The notes under the pieces were generated by a model. It did no database searches, was not told the DNA's origin, and saw only the letters and a list, made by a program, of their open reading frames with translations. DNA of 64,000 bases, taken from NCBI GenBank assembly GCA_949295465.1, contig CASFKY010000023.1:1-64000 (forward strand). The letters run 5' to 3'. Origin of the DNA: an uncultured Oscillospiraceae bacterium. Its GTDB lineage: Bacteria; Bacillota; Clostridia; Oscillospirales; Ruminococcaceae. The translations under genes and the position numbers were made by a program. Shown here piece by piece: positions 23,576 to 32,599 of the stretch. Every line of letters begins with the position of its first letter. Within the stretch, counting starts at the first letter, position 1.

Positions 23576-25318
23576 ATGGCTCTGGATGCCGCCCTGCTGT
23601 CCCTGGTGACAGAAGAACTGAAAACTCGCCTTGCCGAGGCGCGCATCGACAAGATCTTTGAGCCCACCCGGGACGAGGTGCTGCTCACCCTGCGCACCCG
23701 CACCGAAACCTTCCGCCTGCTGCTTTCGGCCCGCAGCGGTTCCGCCCGCATCTGCCTGACCCGGGAGAATTTTGAGAACCCGGCGGTTCCGCCCAGCTTC
23801 TGCATGCTGCTGCGCAAGCACCTGTCCGGCGGGCGGCTGCTGGATGTGCATCAGCTGGAGGGGGATCGGATCGTCTTCTTTGACTTCCAGTGCGTCAACG
23901 AGATGGGAGACCTGGTGGTGAATACCCTGGCCGCCGAGCTGATGGGCCGGTACTCCAACCTGGTGCTCATCCAGAACGGCAAAATCCTGGACGCCCTCAA
24001 GCGGGTGGATTTTGAGGACTCTGAGATCCGCCAGCTGCTGCCGGGCCTGGCCTACACCCTGCCCCCGAAGCCCGCCAAGCCGGATTTCTTTGGAGTGAGC
24101 GGCCCGGGGCTGCTTGCGGCCCTGTCCAAAAAGGAGCTGCCGGTGGCCGACGCCCTCATCAAGAGCGTGGGGGGCGTGGGGCCGGTGGTCTGCCGGGAGG
24201 TGGTCTGCCGGGCACTGGGCGACAACGCCCTCCAGGCCAACGAGCTGGACGCCGCCCAGAAGGAGGCCCTGCTGGCCGGCCTGGAACAGGTCCGGGAGGA
24301 GTACCGGGCCGGGGGCGAGCCCTGGTCGGTGACCAGCCCCGAGGGTAAGCCGGTGGAGTACAGCTTCACCCGCCTGACCCAGTATGGGCCCGGCTATACC
24401 CTCACCCGGTGGGACAGCTACAGCGAGCTTTTGGAGGGCTATTACGCCACCAAGGACCGGGCCGAGCGGCTTCGCCAGAAGAGCAAGGAGCTGCACAAGG
24501 CGGTCAAGAACATGTACGAGCGGGCCCTGCGCAAGCAGGCCGCCCGCAAGGAGGAGCAGGCCCGCAGCGAGGCCAGCGACCAGCTGCGGCTGTACGGAGA
24601 GCTGCTCAACGCCAACCTGTGGAAGCTGGAAAAGGGGATGACCAGCGTGGTGGTGGACAACTACTACGACGGCAGTCAGCTGCGCATTCCCCTGGACCCC
24701 AGGCTTTCTCCCACCGGCAACGCCCAGAAGTACTTCAAGGACTACAAAAAGCGCCAGACCGCGGCCCGCATGCTGGTGGAGCTGCTGGAAAAGGGGGAGG
24801 AGGAGATCCAATATCTGGAGACCGTCCTCTATGAGGTGGAGTCCGCCTCCGGCGAGCAGGCGCTGGGGGAGATCCGGGCCGAGCTCAAGAGCCAGGGGTA
24901 TCTGAAATACTACAAGGTGCGGGACAAGCGCCAGAAGCCGGCAGACTTCTTCCGCTACCGCTCTTCCGACGGCTTCCTCATCCTGGTGGGCCGCAACAAC
25001 ACCCAGAACGACAAGCTCACCCTCCACACCGCCCGGGGGTGCGACCTCTGGTTCCATGTACAGAAGGCCCCCGGCAGCCACACGGTGGTGATCAGCGAGG
25101 GCAAGAAGATCCCGGACACCACCCGCCAGGAGGCCGCCGAGCTGGCAGTGCTCCACTCCAGTGTGGACGGGGGCGCCAAGGTGCCGGTGGACACCACCGA
25201 GATCCGCAACATCAAAAAGCCCGCGGGGTCGAAGCCAGGCATGGTGGTGTACGAGGTGTATACCACCGTGTATATCACCCCTCGCCCCGACCTGAAAGAA
25301 AAGCTGCGGGAAAAATAA
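23576..25318 (+). CDS. rqcH: Rqc2-homologue RqcH, NFACT family
   Basis: 580 residues with the full NFACT order: NFACT-N (~1-210, RLAEARIDKIFEP, HLSGGRLLDVHQLEGDRIVFFDF), a helix-hairpin-helix piece (~155-230), a long coiled coil (~300-430, rich in Lys/Glu/Arg) and NFACT-R at the C-terminus (GFLILVGRNNTQNDKLT, DLWFHVQKAPGSH). RqcH binds peptidyl-tRNA on stalled 50S subunits and adds alanine tails that mark nascent chains for ClpXP and others. Older names are fibronectin-binding protein FbpA/YloA. RBS AAAGGAGATGACCCC. Ends at a strong terminator before the ribosomal cluster. Confidence 0.95.
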   Translation: MALDAALLSLVTEELKTRLAEARIDKIFEPTRDEVLLTLRTRTETFRLLLSARSGSARICLTRENFENPAVPPSFCMLLRKHLSGGRLLDVHQLEGDRIVFFDFQCVNEMGDLVVNTLAAELMGRYSNLVLIQNGKILDALKRVDFEDSEIRQLLPGLAYTLPPKPAKPDFFGVSGPGLLAALSKKELPVADALIKSVGGVGPVVCREVVCRALGDNALQANELDAAQKEALLAGLEQVREEYRAGGEPWSVTSPEGKPVEYSFTRLTQYGPGYTLTRWDSYSELLEGYYATKDRAERLRQKSKELHKAVKNMYERALRKQAARKEEQARSEASDQLRLYGELLNANLWKLEKGMTSVVVDNYYDGSQLRIPLDPRLSPTGNAQKYFKDYKKRQTAARMLVELLEKGEEEIQYLETVLYEVESASGEQALGEIRAELKSQGYLKYYKVRDKRQKPADFFRYRSSDGFLILVGRNNTQNDKLTLHTARGCDLWFHVQKAPGSHTVVISEGKKIPDTTRQEAAELAVLHSSVDGGAKVPVDTTEIRNIKKPAGSKPGMVVYEVYTTVYITPRPDLKEKLREK

Positions 25319-25335
25319 GCAAAATCCATAAAAAA

Positions 25336-25367
25336 CGGGGGCCCGGACTGTTTGGGCCCCCGCTTTT
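25336..25367 (+). terminator. rqcH terminator
   Basis: 9-bp arms CGGGGGCCC / GGGCCCCCG (25336-25344, 25354-25362) and CTTTT. Confidence 0.9.
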
Positions 25368-25412
25368 CGGCCCAGAATCCCGGTGAAAAACAGGAGAAGA
25401 TCGGCTTTGGTC

Positions 25413-25448
25413 AAAAGTTAGAAAATCATAAAAAAATTTCTAACTTTT
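25413..25448. repeat. 12-bp AT-rich inverted repeat upstream of the S10 promoter
   Basis: Arms AAAAGTTAGAAA / TTTCTAACTTTT with a 12-nt A-rich centre, ending 13 bp before the -35. Could be an UP-element-like tract, an operator or a second, weak terminator. Confidence 0.85.
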
Positions 25449-25461
25449 TGCTAAAAAACCC

Positions 25462-25490
25462 TTGCAAGGCGGATTTGGGTATGCTATTAT
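25462..25490 (+). promoter_or_regulatory. promoter of the ribosomal protein operon
   Basis: TTGCAA, 17-bp spacer with TG at the extended -10 position (TGC-TATTAT). Confidence 0.8.
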
Positions 25491-25563
25491 AATACTCGGC
25501 TGCAAAAGGCTTGCGTGGCAAGCTTGTCATGCAGGCCGCGATATGCGTTGATGCGGGAGGTTG

Positions 25564-25588
25564 CCGTCAGTATCTCTGACGGGTTTTT
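25564..25588 (+). promoter_or_regulatory. attenuator-like hairpin 1 in the S10 leader
   Basis: CCGTCAG / CTGACGG arms with a 5-nt loop followed by GTTTTT, about 70 nt after the predicted start site. Confidence 0.6.
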
Positions 25589-25705
25589 CCGCGGAGTATG
25601 TCCGATCTTAGAACCGGGCGAAAGAATTACTGAGTGCAAAGGGTTATGTTCACGGCAAGTTACTCAGCCGCGAACCAATTTCCATCTTAATTTGCCGAAG
25701 TATGT

Positions 25706-25740
25706 CCGGGGGAACTGCCAGGCGGTTCACCGGCTTTTCT
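25706..25740 (+). promoter_or_regulatory. attenuator-like hairpin 2 in the S10 leader
   Basis: CCGG / CCGG outer arms around GAACTGC / GCGGTTC inner arms (one G-U pair), followed by CTTTTCTTG. About 85 nt before the rpsJ start. Confidence 0.55.
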
Positions 25741-25825
25741 TGTGCAAAAAGATGAAACACCCGGAACAGTGTGAGGTAGTTTATCGGCTCGCCTAAGGCA
25801 CACAATTTTCAAGGAGGCGAAAGCA

Positions 25826-26137
25826 ATGGCAGTCAAAGAAAAAATCAGGATCCGTTTGAAGAGCTATGATGCATCCCTCATCGATGCAGCGGCAGAGAAG
25901 ATCGTGGAGACCGCAAAGCGCACCGGCGCCCGCGTGTCCGGCCCCATCCCCCTGCCCACCGATAAGGAGATCGTCACCATTCTGCGGGCCGTCCACAAGT
26001 ACAAGGACAGCCGCGAGCAGTTTGAGAACCGCACTCATAAGCGTCTGATCGACATCCTGAAGCCGTCCAACAAGACGGTGGAGGCTCTCAGCAGCCTTCA
26101 GCTCCCCGCCGGCGTCGACATCGAGATCAAGCTGTGA
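25826..26137 (+). CDS. rpsJ: 30S ribosomal protein S10 (NusE)
   Basis: 103 residues, full length. [32 protein letters not shown] and the C-terminal [16 protein letters not shown] are textbook S10. It sits in the 30S head and also partners NusB in antitermination. First gene of the fused S10-spc-alpha cluster, preceded by CAAGGAGGCGAAAGCA and by the structured leader, so its position makes it the natural control point for the operon. Confidence 0.98.
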   Translation: MAVKEKIRIRLKSYDASLIDAAAEKIVETAKRTGARVSGPIPLPTDKEIVTILRAVHKYKDSREQFENRTHKRLIDILKPSNKTVEALSSLQLPAGVDIEIKL

Positions 26138-26143
26138 GGCACA

Positions 26144-26211
26144 GGGGCGACCCTCTAACAGGCCGGCAAGGGCAGCCGCCGAGCCGCCAACTGCCGGAAG
26201 AGCAGCGCCCC
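26144..26211 (+). promoter_or_regulatory. nested stem structure in the S10-L3 gap
   Basis: Outer GGGGCG / CGCCCC (26144-26149, 26206-26211) encloses CCGGCA / TGCCGG (26163-26168, 26192-26197). Not a terminator: no T run. Together with the next hairpin it fills most of the unusually wide 169-bp gap. Confidence 0.45.
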
Positions 26212-26255
26212 AAACCCCAAAGCCGTCTGGATGCGAAAGCTGACAGAGGGGTCAT

Positions 26256-26279
26256 GTTGGTGCGAAACCCCGCATCAAC
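26256..26279 (+). promoter_or_regulatory. hairpin 27 bp before the L3 start
   Basis: 9-bp stem GTTGGTGCG / CGCATCAAC (one G-T pair) with a 6-nt loop, upstream of the rplC RBS. Confidence 0.45.
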
Positions 26280-26306
26280 CAATAACCTTTAAGGAGGACA
26301 AAAACT

Positions 26307-26939
26307 ATGCAAAAAGGAATCATCGGCAAGAAGCTGGGCATGACCCAGCTGTTTGACGAAAACGGCAAGGTCGTGCCCGTTACCGTCATCGAGGCCGGCC
26401 CCTGCACCGTGGTGCAGAAGAAGACCGTGGAGAGCGACGGCTACCAGGCTGTGCAGCTGGGCTACGGCGATCTGGCCGCCCGCAAGGTCAACAAGCCCAT
26501 GAAGGGCAAGTTCGACAAGGCTGACGTGGCCCCCAAGAAGACCCTGCGCGAGTTCCGTCTGGCCGATATCAGCGGCCTGAACGTGGGCGACATCATCAAG
26601 GCCGACACCTTCGCCGCCGGCGACAAGATCGACGTGATCGGTACCAGCAAGGGCAAGGGCTACCAGGGCGCCATCAAGCGTTTTGGCCAGCATCGCCTGC
26701 GCGAGAGCCACGGCACCGGCCCTGTGGCCCGGCATGCCGGCTCCATGGGCGCCTGCTCCACTCCTTCCCGGGTGTTCCCCGGCAAGCGCCTGCCCGGCCA
26801 TATGGGTGCTGTGCGCGTCACCGTGCAGAACCTCACCGTGGTGAAAGTGGACGCCGAGAATAACCTGATCGCCATCAAGGGTGCGATCCCCGGCCCCAAG
26901 GGCGCCGTGGTTGCCATCCATGACAGCGTGAAGGCGTAA
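26307..26939 (+). CDS. rplC: 50S ribosomal protein L3
   Basis: 210 residues. [20 protein letters not shown] at the start and [43 protein letters not shown], the extension that reaches the peptidyl transferase centre, identify L3; it nucleates 50S assembly. RBS TTTAAGGAGGACAAAA. Follows a 169-bp gap with stable stems, so its expression relative to S10 could be tuned separately. Confidence 0.98.
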   Translation: MQKGIIGKKLGMTQLFDENGKVVPVTVIEAGPCTVVQKKTVESDGYQAVQLGYGDLAARKVNKPMKGKFDKADVAPKKTLREFRLADISGLNVGDIIKADTFAAGDKIDVIGTSKGKGYQGAIKRFGQHRLRESHGTGPVARHAGSMGACSTPSRVFPGKRLPGHMGAVRVTVQNLTVVKVDAENNLIAIKGAIPGPKGAVVAIHDSVKA

Positions 26940-26953
26940 AGGAGGAAAGCAAA

Positions 26954-27577
26954 ATGGCAAAATTTGACGTTTTGGATATGAACGGCAAGAAGGTTTCCAC
27001 CGTAGAGCTTTCCGACGCCGTGTTTGGGATCACTCCCAACGAAAAGGCTGTGCACATCGCAGTCGTCAACTTCCTGGCCAACCAGCGCCAGGGCACTCAG
27101 AACACCAAGATCCGCAAGGAAGTTTCCGGCGGCGGCCGCAAGCCCTGGCGTCAGAAGGGCACCGGCCATGCCCGTCAGGGTTCTACCCGGGCTCCCCAGT
27201 GGACCCACGGCGGCGTGGCTCTGGGCCCCAAGCCCCGGGACTACAGCTACCACATCAATAAGAAGGTCAAGCGGCTGGCTGTGCTGAGCGCGCTGTCCGA
27301 CAAGGCTCAGAGCGGCAACATGATCGTGATCGATCAGCTGACCGCCACCGAGTACAAAACCAAGGCTGTCATCAGCATGCTGAACGCTGTGGGCGCCGGC
27401 AAGAAGAACCTGATCGTGGCCCCCGAGGTCAACCAGATGTTCGTCAAGAGCGCCGCCAACATCCCCGGCGTCAAGACCACCGTGGCCACCAGCGTGAACA
27501 CTTACGACGTGGTCAACGCCGACAAGTTCATCATCAGCGTGGACGCCGCCAAAAAGCTCGAGGAGGTGCTGGGCTAA
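26954..27577 (+). CDS. rplD: 50S ribosomal protein L4
   Basis: 207 residues. VFGITPNEKAVHIAVVNFLANQRQGTQNTK and the tunnel loop RKPWRQKGTGHARQGSTRAPQWTHGG are diagnostic. The loop lines the peptide exit tunnel. In E. coli L4 is the autogenous repressor of the S10 operon; whether that holds here is unknown. TAATG junction with rplW. Confidence 0.98.
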   Translation: MAKFDVLDMNGKKVSTVELSDAVFGITPNEKAVHIAVVNFLANQRQGTQNTKIRKEVSGGGRKPWRQKGTGHARQGSTRAPQWTHGGVALGPKPRDYSYHINKKVKRLAVLSALSDKAQSGNMIVIDQLTATEYKTKAVISMLNAVGAGKKNLIVAPEVNQMFVKSAANIPGVKTTVATSVNTYDVVNADKFIISVDAAKKLEEVLG

Positions 27578-27870
27578 TGAAAACTGCACAGGACATCATT
27601 CTGAAGCCGGTCATTACCGAGAACTCCATGGACGGCATCGCCAACAAGAAGTACACCTTCCAGGTTGCCACCGACGCCACCAAGGTTGAGATCGCTCAGG
27701 CCGTCGAGAGCCTGTTCGGCGTGAAAGTCGAAAAGGTCAACACCATCAACGTCCGCGGCCGCTGGCGCCGTCAGGGCATGCACGCTGGCTACACTGCCAA
27801 GAGCAAGAAGGCCATCGTCACCCTGAAGAAGGACTCCAAGGGCATCGAATTCTTCGAGTCCATGGTGTAA
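27577..27870 (+). CDS. rplW: 50S ribosomal protein L23
   Basis: 97 residues. DIILKPVITENSMDGIANKKYTFQV and the Lys/Arg-rich loop RGRWRRQGMHAGYTAKSKKAIVTL fit L23, which sits at the exit tunnel and docks trigger factor and SRP. Its ATG overlaps the L4 stop by one base. A 101-bp gap with a small hairpin (AAGCCC / GGGCTT) follows. Confidence 0.97.
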   Translation: MKTAQDIILKPVITENSMDGIANKKYTFQVATDATKVEIAQAVESLFGVKVEKVNTINVRGRWRRQGMHAGYTAKSKKAIVTLKKDSKGIEFFESMV

Positions 27871-27971
27871 GGCGAGAGCCCCTTTGAGGGCCGCCTTTTG
27901 AAAGCCCGCCGAGGGCTTGCCTATGGGGATATGACCCCGATAAAAATTCATAAGTTCAAAAGGAGAAAAAC

Positions 27972-28799
27972 ATGGCTATCAAGAAGTATAAGCCGACTAC
28001 CCCGGGCCGCCGCGGTATGACTGTTACCGATTACAGCATCCTGAGCAAAGTAGAGCCCGAGCGCAGCCTGCTGGAGCCCATGAAGAAGAAGTCCGGCCGC
28101 AACAACACCGGCCGCATCACCGTCCGCCATCAGGGCGGCGGCAACCGCACCAAGTACCGGGTGATCGACTTCAAGCGCAACAAGTTCGGCGTTCCCGCCA
28201 CTGTCAAGACCCTGGAGTACGATCCCAACCGTTCCGCTCATATCGCTCTGATCGAGTATGAGGACGGCGTCAAGAGCTACATCCTGGCCCCCGAAGGCAT
28301 GAAGATCGGCGATGTGATCATGGCCGGCCCCACTGCCGACATCAAGCCCGGCAACGCTCTGCCCTTCGAGAACATCCCCGTCGGTACCATCATCCACAAC
28401 ATCGAGCTGTACCCCGGCAAGGGCGGCCAGCTGGTGCGCAGCGCCGGCAACATGGCTCAGCTGATGGCTAAAGAGAACGGCTACGCCCTGGTTCGTCTGC
28501 CTTCCGGCGAGATGCGCAATGTTCCCCTGAACTGCATCGCCACCATCGGCGAGGTCGGCAACCTGGATCACGAGAACGTGAACATCGGCAAGGCCGGCCG
28601 CAAGCGCCACATGGGCTGGCGTCCCACCGTCCGCGGTTCTGTCATGAACCCCTGTGACCATCCTCACGGCGGCGGCGAGGGCCGCGCGCCTGTGGGTCAT
28701 CCCAGCCCCATGACTCCCTGGGGCAAGCCCGCTATGGGCCTCAAGACCCGCAAACATCACAAGCGTTCTGACAAGCTGATTGTCAAGCGCGCAAAGTAA
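27972..28799 (+). CDS. rplB: 50S ribosomal protein L2
   Basis: 275 residues. [15 protein letters not shown] at the N-terminus and the C-terminal [20 protein letters not shown] with the conserved His needed near the peptidyl transferase centre identify L2. RBS AAAAGGAGAAAAAC. Full length, no anomalies. Confidence 0.98.
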   Translation: MAIKKYKPTTPGRRGMTVTDYSILSKVEPERSLLEPMKKKSGRNNTGRITVRHQGGGNRTKYRVIDFKRNKFGVPATVKTLEYDPNRSAHIALIEYEDGVKSYILAPEGMKIGDVIMAGPTADIKPGNALPFENIPVGTIIHNIELYPGKGGQLVRSAGNMAQLMAKENGYALVRLPSGEMRNVPLNCIATIGEVGNLDHENVNIGKAGRKRHMGWRPTVRGSVMNPCDHPHGGGEGRAPVGHPSPMTPWGKPAMGLKTRKHHKRSDKLIVKRAK

Positions 28800-28814
28800 G
28801 AGAGGAGAAGGAAC

Positions 28815-29087
28815 ATGGGTAGAAGCATTAAAAAAGGACCTTACGTCCAGCCTGTTCTGCTGAAGCGTGTTCAGGAAATGAACGCCTCCGGCGAAAAGCG
28901 GGTTTTGAAGACCTGGAGCCGCTCCTCCACCATCTTCCCCGATTTCGTGGGCCACACCTTCGCCGTGCATGACGGCCGCAAGCATGTGCCCGTTTACGTC
29001 ACCGAGGATATGGTTGGCCACAAGCTGGGTGAGTTCGCCCCCACCCGCACGTTCAAGGGCCATGCCGGCACCAAGACCGGTAAATAA
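28815..29087 (+). CDS. rpsS: 30S ribosomal protein S19
   Basis: 90 residues. [47 protein letters not shown] and the [13 protein letters not shown] tail are diagnostic of S19, which contacts the A-site finger in the 30S head together with S13. 15 bp after rplB with GAGGAGAAGGAAC as RBS. Confidence 0.98.
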   Translation: MGRSIKKGPYVQPVLLKRVQEMNASGEKRVLKTWSRSSTIFPDFVGHTFAVHDGRKHVPVYVTEDMVGHKLGEFAPTRTFKGHAGTKTGK

Positions 29088-29106
29088 TTGAAGGAGGAAC
29101 GCAACA

Positions 29107-29442
29107 ATGGAAGCAAGGGCAACTCTTAGATACGCCCGCATCAGCCCCCGCAAGGTTTCGATTGTTCTGGATCTGATCCGCAATCAGCCTCTGGACAAGG
29201 CTCTGGCGATTCTGCAGTACACCCCGAAGGCCGCTTGTGAGCCCCTTCTGAAACTGGTGAAGTCTGCTGCCGCCAACGCGGAAAACAACCACAATATGGA
29301 TAAGGCCAGCCTGTATGTGGCCGAGTGCTTCGTCACTCCCGGCCCCACCCTGAAGCGCATGATGCCCCGGGCTCAGGGCCGTGCATACCGCATCCTGAAG
29401 AGGACCAGCCACGTGACCGTCGTCCTCAAAGAGAAAGAGTAA
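29107..29442 (+). CDS. rplV: 50S ribosomal protein L22
   Basis: 111 residues. [28 protein letters not shown] and the hairpin [25 protein letters not shown], which reaches the tunnel constriction, identify L22, a site of macrolide resistance mutations in other bacteria; the sequence here looks ordinary. RBS GAAGGAGGAACGC. Confidence 0.98.
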   Translation: MEARATLRYARISPRKVSIVLDLIRNQPLDKALAILQYTPKAACEPLLKLVKSAAANAENNHNMDKASLYVAECFVTPGPTLKRMMPRAQGRAYRILKRTSHVTVVLKEKE

Positions 29443-29454
29443 GGAGGTAAACAA

Positions 29455-30138
29455 ATGGGCCAGAAAGTCAATCCCCACGGTCTTCGCGTGGGTGTTATCA
29501 AAGATTGGGACAGCCGCTGGTTTACTTCCAAGAAGGAGTTCGGCGACACCCTGGTTGAGGATTACAAGATCCGCAAGATGCTGAAGAAGCGTCTGTACAA
29601 CGCCGGCATCCCCAAGATCGAGATCGAGCGCACCAGCGATTCCACCGGGGCTCCCCGGCTGAAGATCAACATCTACTGCGCCAAGCCCGGCATGGTGATC
29701 GGCAAGGGCGGCGCCGAGATCGAGAAGCTGCGCGCCGAGATCGAGAAGATGGTGGGCAAGAGCACCAACGTGAACATCGTGGAAGTTCGCAACATGGACA
29801 CCGATGCTCAGCTGGTGGCCGAGAACATCGCTTCTCAGCTGGAGCGCCGCATCACCTTCCGCCGCGCCATGAAGCAGTGCATGGGTCGTGCCATGCAGCG
29901 CGGCGCCAAGGGCATTAAGGCACAGTGCAGCGGTCGTCTGGGCGGCGCCGATATCGCTCGTACCGAGCAGTATCATGAGGGCACCATCCCCCTGCAGACT
30001 CTGCGTGCCGACATCGACTACGGCTTTGCCGAGGCCGACACCACCTATGGCAAGATCGGTGTGAAAGTTTGGATCTATAAGGGCGAGGTCCTCAAGGGTG
30101 CCAAGCCCGCCCCCCGTAAGGAAGGAGGCAAACAGTAA
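29455..30138 (+). CDS. rpsC: 30S ribosomal protein S3
   Basis: 227 residues with a KH domain ([22 protein letters not shown]) and the C-terminal S3 domain ([49 protein letters not shown]). S3 lines the mRNA entry channel and helps unwind mRNA. The last base of its TAA is the first of the rplP ATG. Confidence 0.98.
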   Translation: MGQKVNPHGLRVGVIKDWDSRWFTSKKEFGDTLVEDYKIRKMLKKRLYNAGIPKIEIERTSDSTGAPRLKINIYCAKPGMVIGKGGAEIEKLRAEIEKMVGKSTNVNIVEVRNMDTDAQLVAENIASQLERRITFRRAMKQCMGRAMQRGAKGIKAQCSGRLGGADIARTEQYHEGTIPLQTLRADIDYGFAEADTTYGKIGVKVWIYKGEVLKGAKPAPRKEGGKQ

Positions 30139-30572
30139 TGTTACTGCCTAAGCGCGTTAAATACCGCCGCGTTCAGCGTGGCCGCATGACTGGTAAAGCC
30201 ACCCGCGGCAATGTCGTCAACCAGGGCAAATACGGCCTGCAGGCTCTTGAGCCGGCGTGGATCACCTCCCGCCAGATCGAGGCCGCCCGTGTGGCCATGA
30301 CCCGTTATATCAAGCGTGGCGGCAAGGTCTGGATCAAGATCTTCCCCGACAAGCCCGTCACCGAAAAGCCCGCCGAGACCCGCATGGGCTCCGGTAAAGG
30401 CAGCCCCGAGTACTGGGTGGCCGTGGTCAAGCCCGGCCGCATCCTGTTCGAACTGGATGAGGTGGACGAGGCCGTGGCCCGCGAGGCTCTGCGCCTGGCC
30501 ATGCACAAGCTGCCCATCAAGTGCAAATTCGTGGTCCGCGAGGACGCACAGAAGGAGGTTGAAGCCGAATGA
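30138..30572 (+). CDS. rplP: 50S ribosomal protein L16
   Basis: 144 residues. [58 protein letters not shown] and [17 protein letters not shown] are diagnostic; L16 contacts the A-site tRNA. Overlaps rpsC by 1 bp and rpmC by 4 bp (ATGA), the tightest packing in the operon. Confidence 0.98.
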   Translation: MLLPKRVKYRRVQRGRMTGKATRGNVVNQGKYGLQALEPAWITSRQIEAARVAMTRYIKRGGKVWIKIFPDKPVTEKPAETRMGSGKGSPEYWVAVVKPGRILFELDEVDEAVAREALRLAMHKLPIKCKFVVREDAQKEVEAE

Positions 30573-30754
30573 AAGCTGCTGAACTTCGTGAAATGACTGC
30601 TGTCGAGCTGACCAAGAAGCTCTCCGAGCTGAAAGAAGAGCTGTTCAACCTTCGTTTCCAGCACGCCATCAACCAACTCGAGAACCCCGGCCGCATCGAG
30701 ATTGTCAAAAAGGACATCGCCCGCGTGATGACCATTTTGGCCGAGAAACAGTAA
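30569..30754 (+). CDS. rpmC: 50S ribosomal protein L29
   Basis: 61 residues, two-helix protein: [32 protein letters not shown] then [21 protein letters not shown]. Sits at the exit tunnel next to L23. Overlaps the L16 stop (ATGA). Confidence 0.97.
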   Translation: MKAAELREMTAVELTKKLSELKEELFNLRFQHAINQLENPGRIEIVKKDIARVMTILAEKQ

Positions 30755-30769
30755 GAGGGAGGTTAAACG

Positions 30770-31024
30770 ATGGAACGCAATTTGAGAAAGACCCGCGTGG
30801 GCACCGTTGTGTCCGACAAGATGGATAAGACCATCGTCGTCGCTGTGAAGGACAGCGTGCAGCACCCTCTGTACAAGAAGATCCTGAAGCGCACCGTGAA
30901 ATTCAAGGCTCATGACGAGAAGAATGAGTGCGGTGTCGGCGACCGTGTTATGATCATGGAGACCCGCCCCATTTCCAAGGAGAAGAACTGGCGCCTGGTC
31001 AAAATCATCGAGAAGGCTAAATAA
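30770..31024 (+). CDS. rpsQ: 30S ribosomal protein S17
   Basis: 84 residues. [71 protein letters not shown] contains the OB-fold core and the RPxSKxKxWR signature of S17, a primary 16S rRNA binder. RBS GAGGGAGGTTAAAC. Confidence 0.97.
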   Translation: MERNLRKTRVGTVVSDKMDKTIVVAVKDSVQHPLYKKILKRTVKFKAHDEKNECGVGDRVMIMETRPISKEKNWRLVKIIEKAK

Positions 31025-31053
31025 GCCTGTTACTTTGAAAGGAGGATCTGACT

Positions 31054-31422
31054 ATGGTTCAGATGCAAACTTATCTCAAAGTGGCCGACAACACCGGCGC
31101 CAAAGAGCTTATGTGCTTCCGCGTGCTGGGCGGCTCCCGCAAGAGATATGCAAACATCGGCGACGTCGTGGTCTGCTCTGTGAAGAAAGCAAGCCCCGGC
31201 GGCACTGTGAAAAAAGGCGACGTAGTCAAGGCCGTGATCGTGCGCAGTGTCCATGGCCTGCGCCGGGACGACGGCTCCTACATCCGCTTCGACGAGAACG
31301 CGGCGGTGATCATCAACGCCGACAAGAACCCCAAGGGTACCCGTATTTTTGGACCCGTTGCCCGTGAGCTGCGTGATGCAGGCTACACCAAGATTCTGAG
31401 CCTTGCTCCGGAATCCCTGTAA
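31054..31422 (+). CDS. rplN: 50S ribosomal protein L14
   Basis: 122 residues. [21 protein letters not shown] and [44 protein letters not shown] are diagnostic. L14 forms an inter-subunit bridge and is the docking site for RsfS. RBS GAAAGGAGGATCTG. Confidence 0.98.
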   Translation: MVQMQTYLKVADNTGAKELMCFRVLGGSRKRYANIGDVVVCSVKKASPGGTVKKGDVVKAVIVRSVHGLRRDDGSYIRFDENAAVIINADKNPKGTRIFGPVARELRDAGYTKILSLAPESL

Positions 31423-31435
31423 GGAGGTTTTAAGA

Positions 31436-31750
31436 ATGAATACTCTTCATGTTAAAACCGGCGACAACGTTATGATCATCAGCGGCAAGGACAAAGGCCA
31501 GACCGGCAAGGTTCTGCAGGTCAGCCCCAAGGAGGGCAAGGTCATCGTCGAGGGCCGCAACATGGTTACCAAGCACGTCAAGCCTCGCCGTCAGGGCGAG
31601 CAGGGCGGCATCGTGAAGGCCGAGGGCGCCATCTACGCCTGCAAGGTCATGCCGGTTTGCCCCAAGTGCGGCAAGCCCACCCGCGTGGGCGTGTCCGTCA
31701 AAGATGGCAAGAATGTTCGCGTCTGCAAGAAGTGCGGCGCGGAGCTGTAA
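31436..31750 (+). CDS. rplX: 50S ribosomal protein L24, zinc-ribbon form
   Basis: 104 residues. The KOW motif ([20 protein letters not shown]) lies at the N-terminus; the C-terminus carries CPKCG..CKKCG, a zinc-ribbon seen in many Firmicutes L24 proteins. The ATG at 31436 is chosen because AAGGAGGTTTTAAG precedes it; the in-frame start 33 bp earlier lies in rplN and adds unrelated residues. L24 initiates 50S assembly. Confidence 0.96.
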   Translation: MNTLHVKTGDNVMIISGKDKGQTGKVLQVSPKEGKVIVEGRNMVTKHVKPRRQGEQGGIVKAEGAIYACKVMPVCPKCGKPTRVGVSVKDGKNVRVCKKCGAEL

Positions 31751-31766
31751 GGGAGGGTGAAAAGGA

Positions 31767-32306
31767 ATGGCACGTTTGAAAGATCAGTATATCAATGAGA
31801 TTGCCCCCGCCCTCAACAAGAAGTTCGGCTACAAGAGCGTGATGCAGATCCCCAAGCTGGACAAGGTGATCGTGAACGTTGGCTGCGGCGACGCCAAGGA
31901 CAACGCCAAGATCATGGACGCCATCCTGTCCGACCTGGCCGCCATCACCGGCCAGAAGGCTGTGGTCTGCAAGGCCAAGAAGAGCGTGGCAAACTTCAAG
32001 CTGCGTGAAGGCATGCCCATCGGCGCCAAGGTCACCCTGCGTGGCGAGCGGATGTACGAGTTCGTGGACCGTCTGTTCAACGTGGCTCTGCCCCGTGTGC
32101 GCGACTTCCGCGGCATCAACGGCAACGCTTTCGACGGCCGCGGCAACTACGCCTTCGGCATCAAGGAGCAGATGATCTTCCCCGAGATCGACTTCGATAA
32201 GATCGACGCTGTGCGCGGCATGGATATCTGCTTCGTCACCACCGCAAAAACCGACGAGGAGGCCAAAGAGCTGCTCAAGGCTCTGGGCGCTCCGTTCGCC
32301 AACTAA
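31767..32306 (+). CDS. rplE: 50S ribosomal protein L5
   Basis: 179 residues. [21 protein letters not shown], the [34 protein letters not shown] block and the [30 protein letters not shown] loop are diagnostic. It binds 5S rRNA and contacts P-site tRNA. RBS GGGAGGGTGAAAAGGA. Confidence 0.98.
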   Translation: MARLKDQYINEIAPALNKKFGYKSVMQIPKLDKVIVNVGCGDAKDNAKIMDAILSDLAAITGQKAVVCKAKKSVANFKLREGMPIGAKVTLRGERMYEFVDRLFNVALPRVRDFRGINGNAFDGRGNYAFGIKEQMIFPEIDFDKIDAVRGMDICFVTTAKTDEEAKELLKALGAPFAN

Positions 32307-32320
32307 GGAAGGGGATCACA

Positions 32321-32506
32321 ATGGCTAAAACATCCATGAAACTCAAGCAGCAGCGTGAGCCCAAGTTCTCCACCCGCGCTTACAACCGCTGCAAGATCTG
32401 CGGCCGTCCCCACGCCTACCTGCGCAAGTACGGCATCTGCCGTATCTGCTTCCGGGAACTGGCCTACAAGGGCGAGATCCCCGGCGTTAAGAAGGCCAGC
32501 TGGTAA
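32321..32506 (+). CDS. rpsN: 30S ribosomal protein S14, zinc type (type Z)
   Basis: 61 residues, the short zinc-binding form: [38 protein letters not shown] has the CxxC-x12-CxxC ligands. A zinc-independent paralogue, if the genome has one, is not in this window. Followed by an unusually wide gap (93 bp) with a strong hairpin before rpsH. Confidence 0.98.
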   Translation: MAKTSMKLKQQREPKFSTRAYNRCKICGRPHAYLRKYGICRICFRELAYKGEIPGVKKASW

Positions 32507-32513
32507 TCTTCGC

Positions 32514-32553
32514 GCTTTTTGGTCCGGGCGCATGGGCGCCCCGGGCAAAAAGC
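32514..32553 (+). promoter_or_regulatory. strong hairpin in the S14-S8 gap
   Basis: Lower stem GCTTTTTG / CAAAAAGC (32514-32521, 32546-32553), upper stem of nine pairs with one bulged C, tetraloop ATGG. About 17 bp in all and no T run after it, so processing, mRNA stabilisation or protein binding is more likely than termination. Confidence 0.65.
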
Positions 32554-32599
32554 CAGTTCGCTTCACAACCCAACAATTAACCTTAAGGAGGTTAGTGGC

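Larger units (their letters stand above)
25319..25825 (+). other. 507-bp region between rqcH and rpsJ: terminator, promoter and long S10 leader
   Basis: Holds the rqcH terminator, an AT-rich 12-bp inverted repeat (25413-25448), the operon promoter (25462-25490) and an untranslated leader of about 330 nt with two terminator-like hairpins. An open frame at 25515-25796 exists but has no RBS and no recognisable product. Confidence 0.75.

Noticed and set aside
22151..25414. A 1087-codon open frame on the minus strand opposite trmK, nif3 and rqcH
   Set aside because: A G+C-rich shadow frame: no RBS or recognisable domain, rich in His/Gln/Gly, while the plus-strand genes have clear motifs.
25515..25796. 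A 93-codon frame in the S10 leader as a possible leader peptide
   Set aside because: No Shine-Dalgarno, no family resemblance, and it runs through both terminator-like hairpins.
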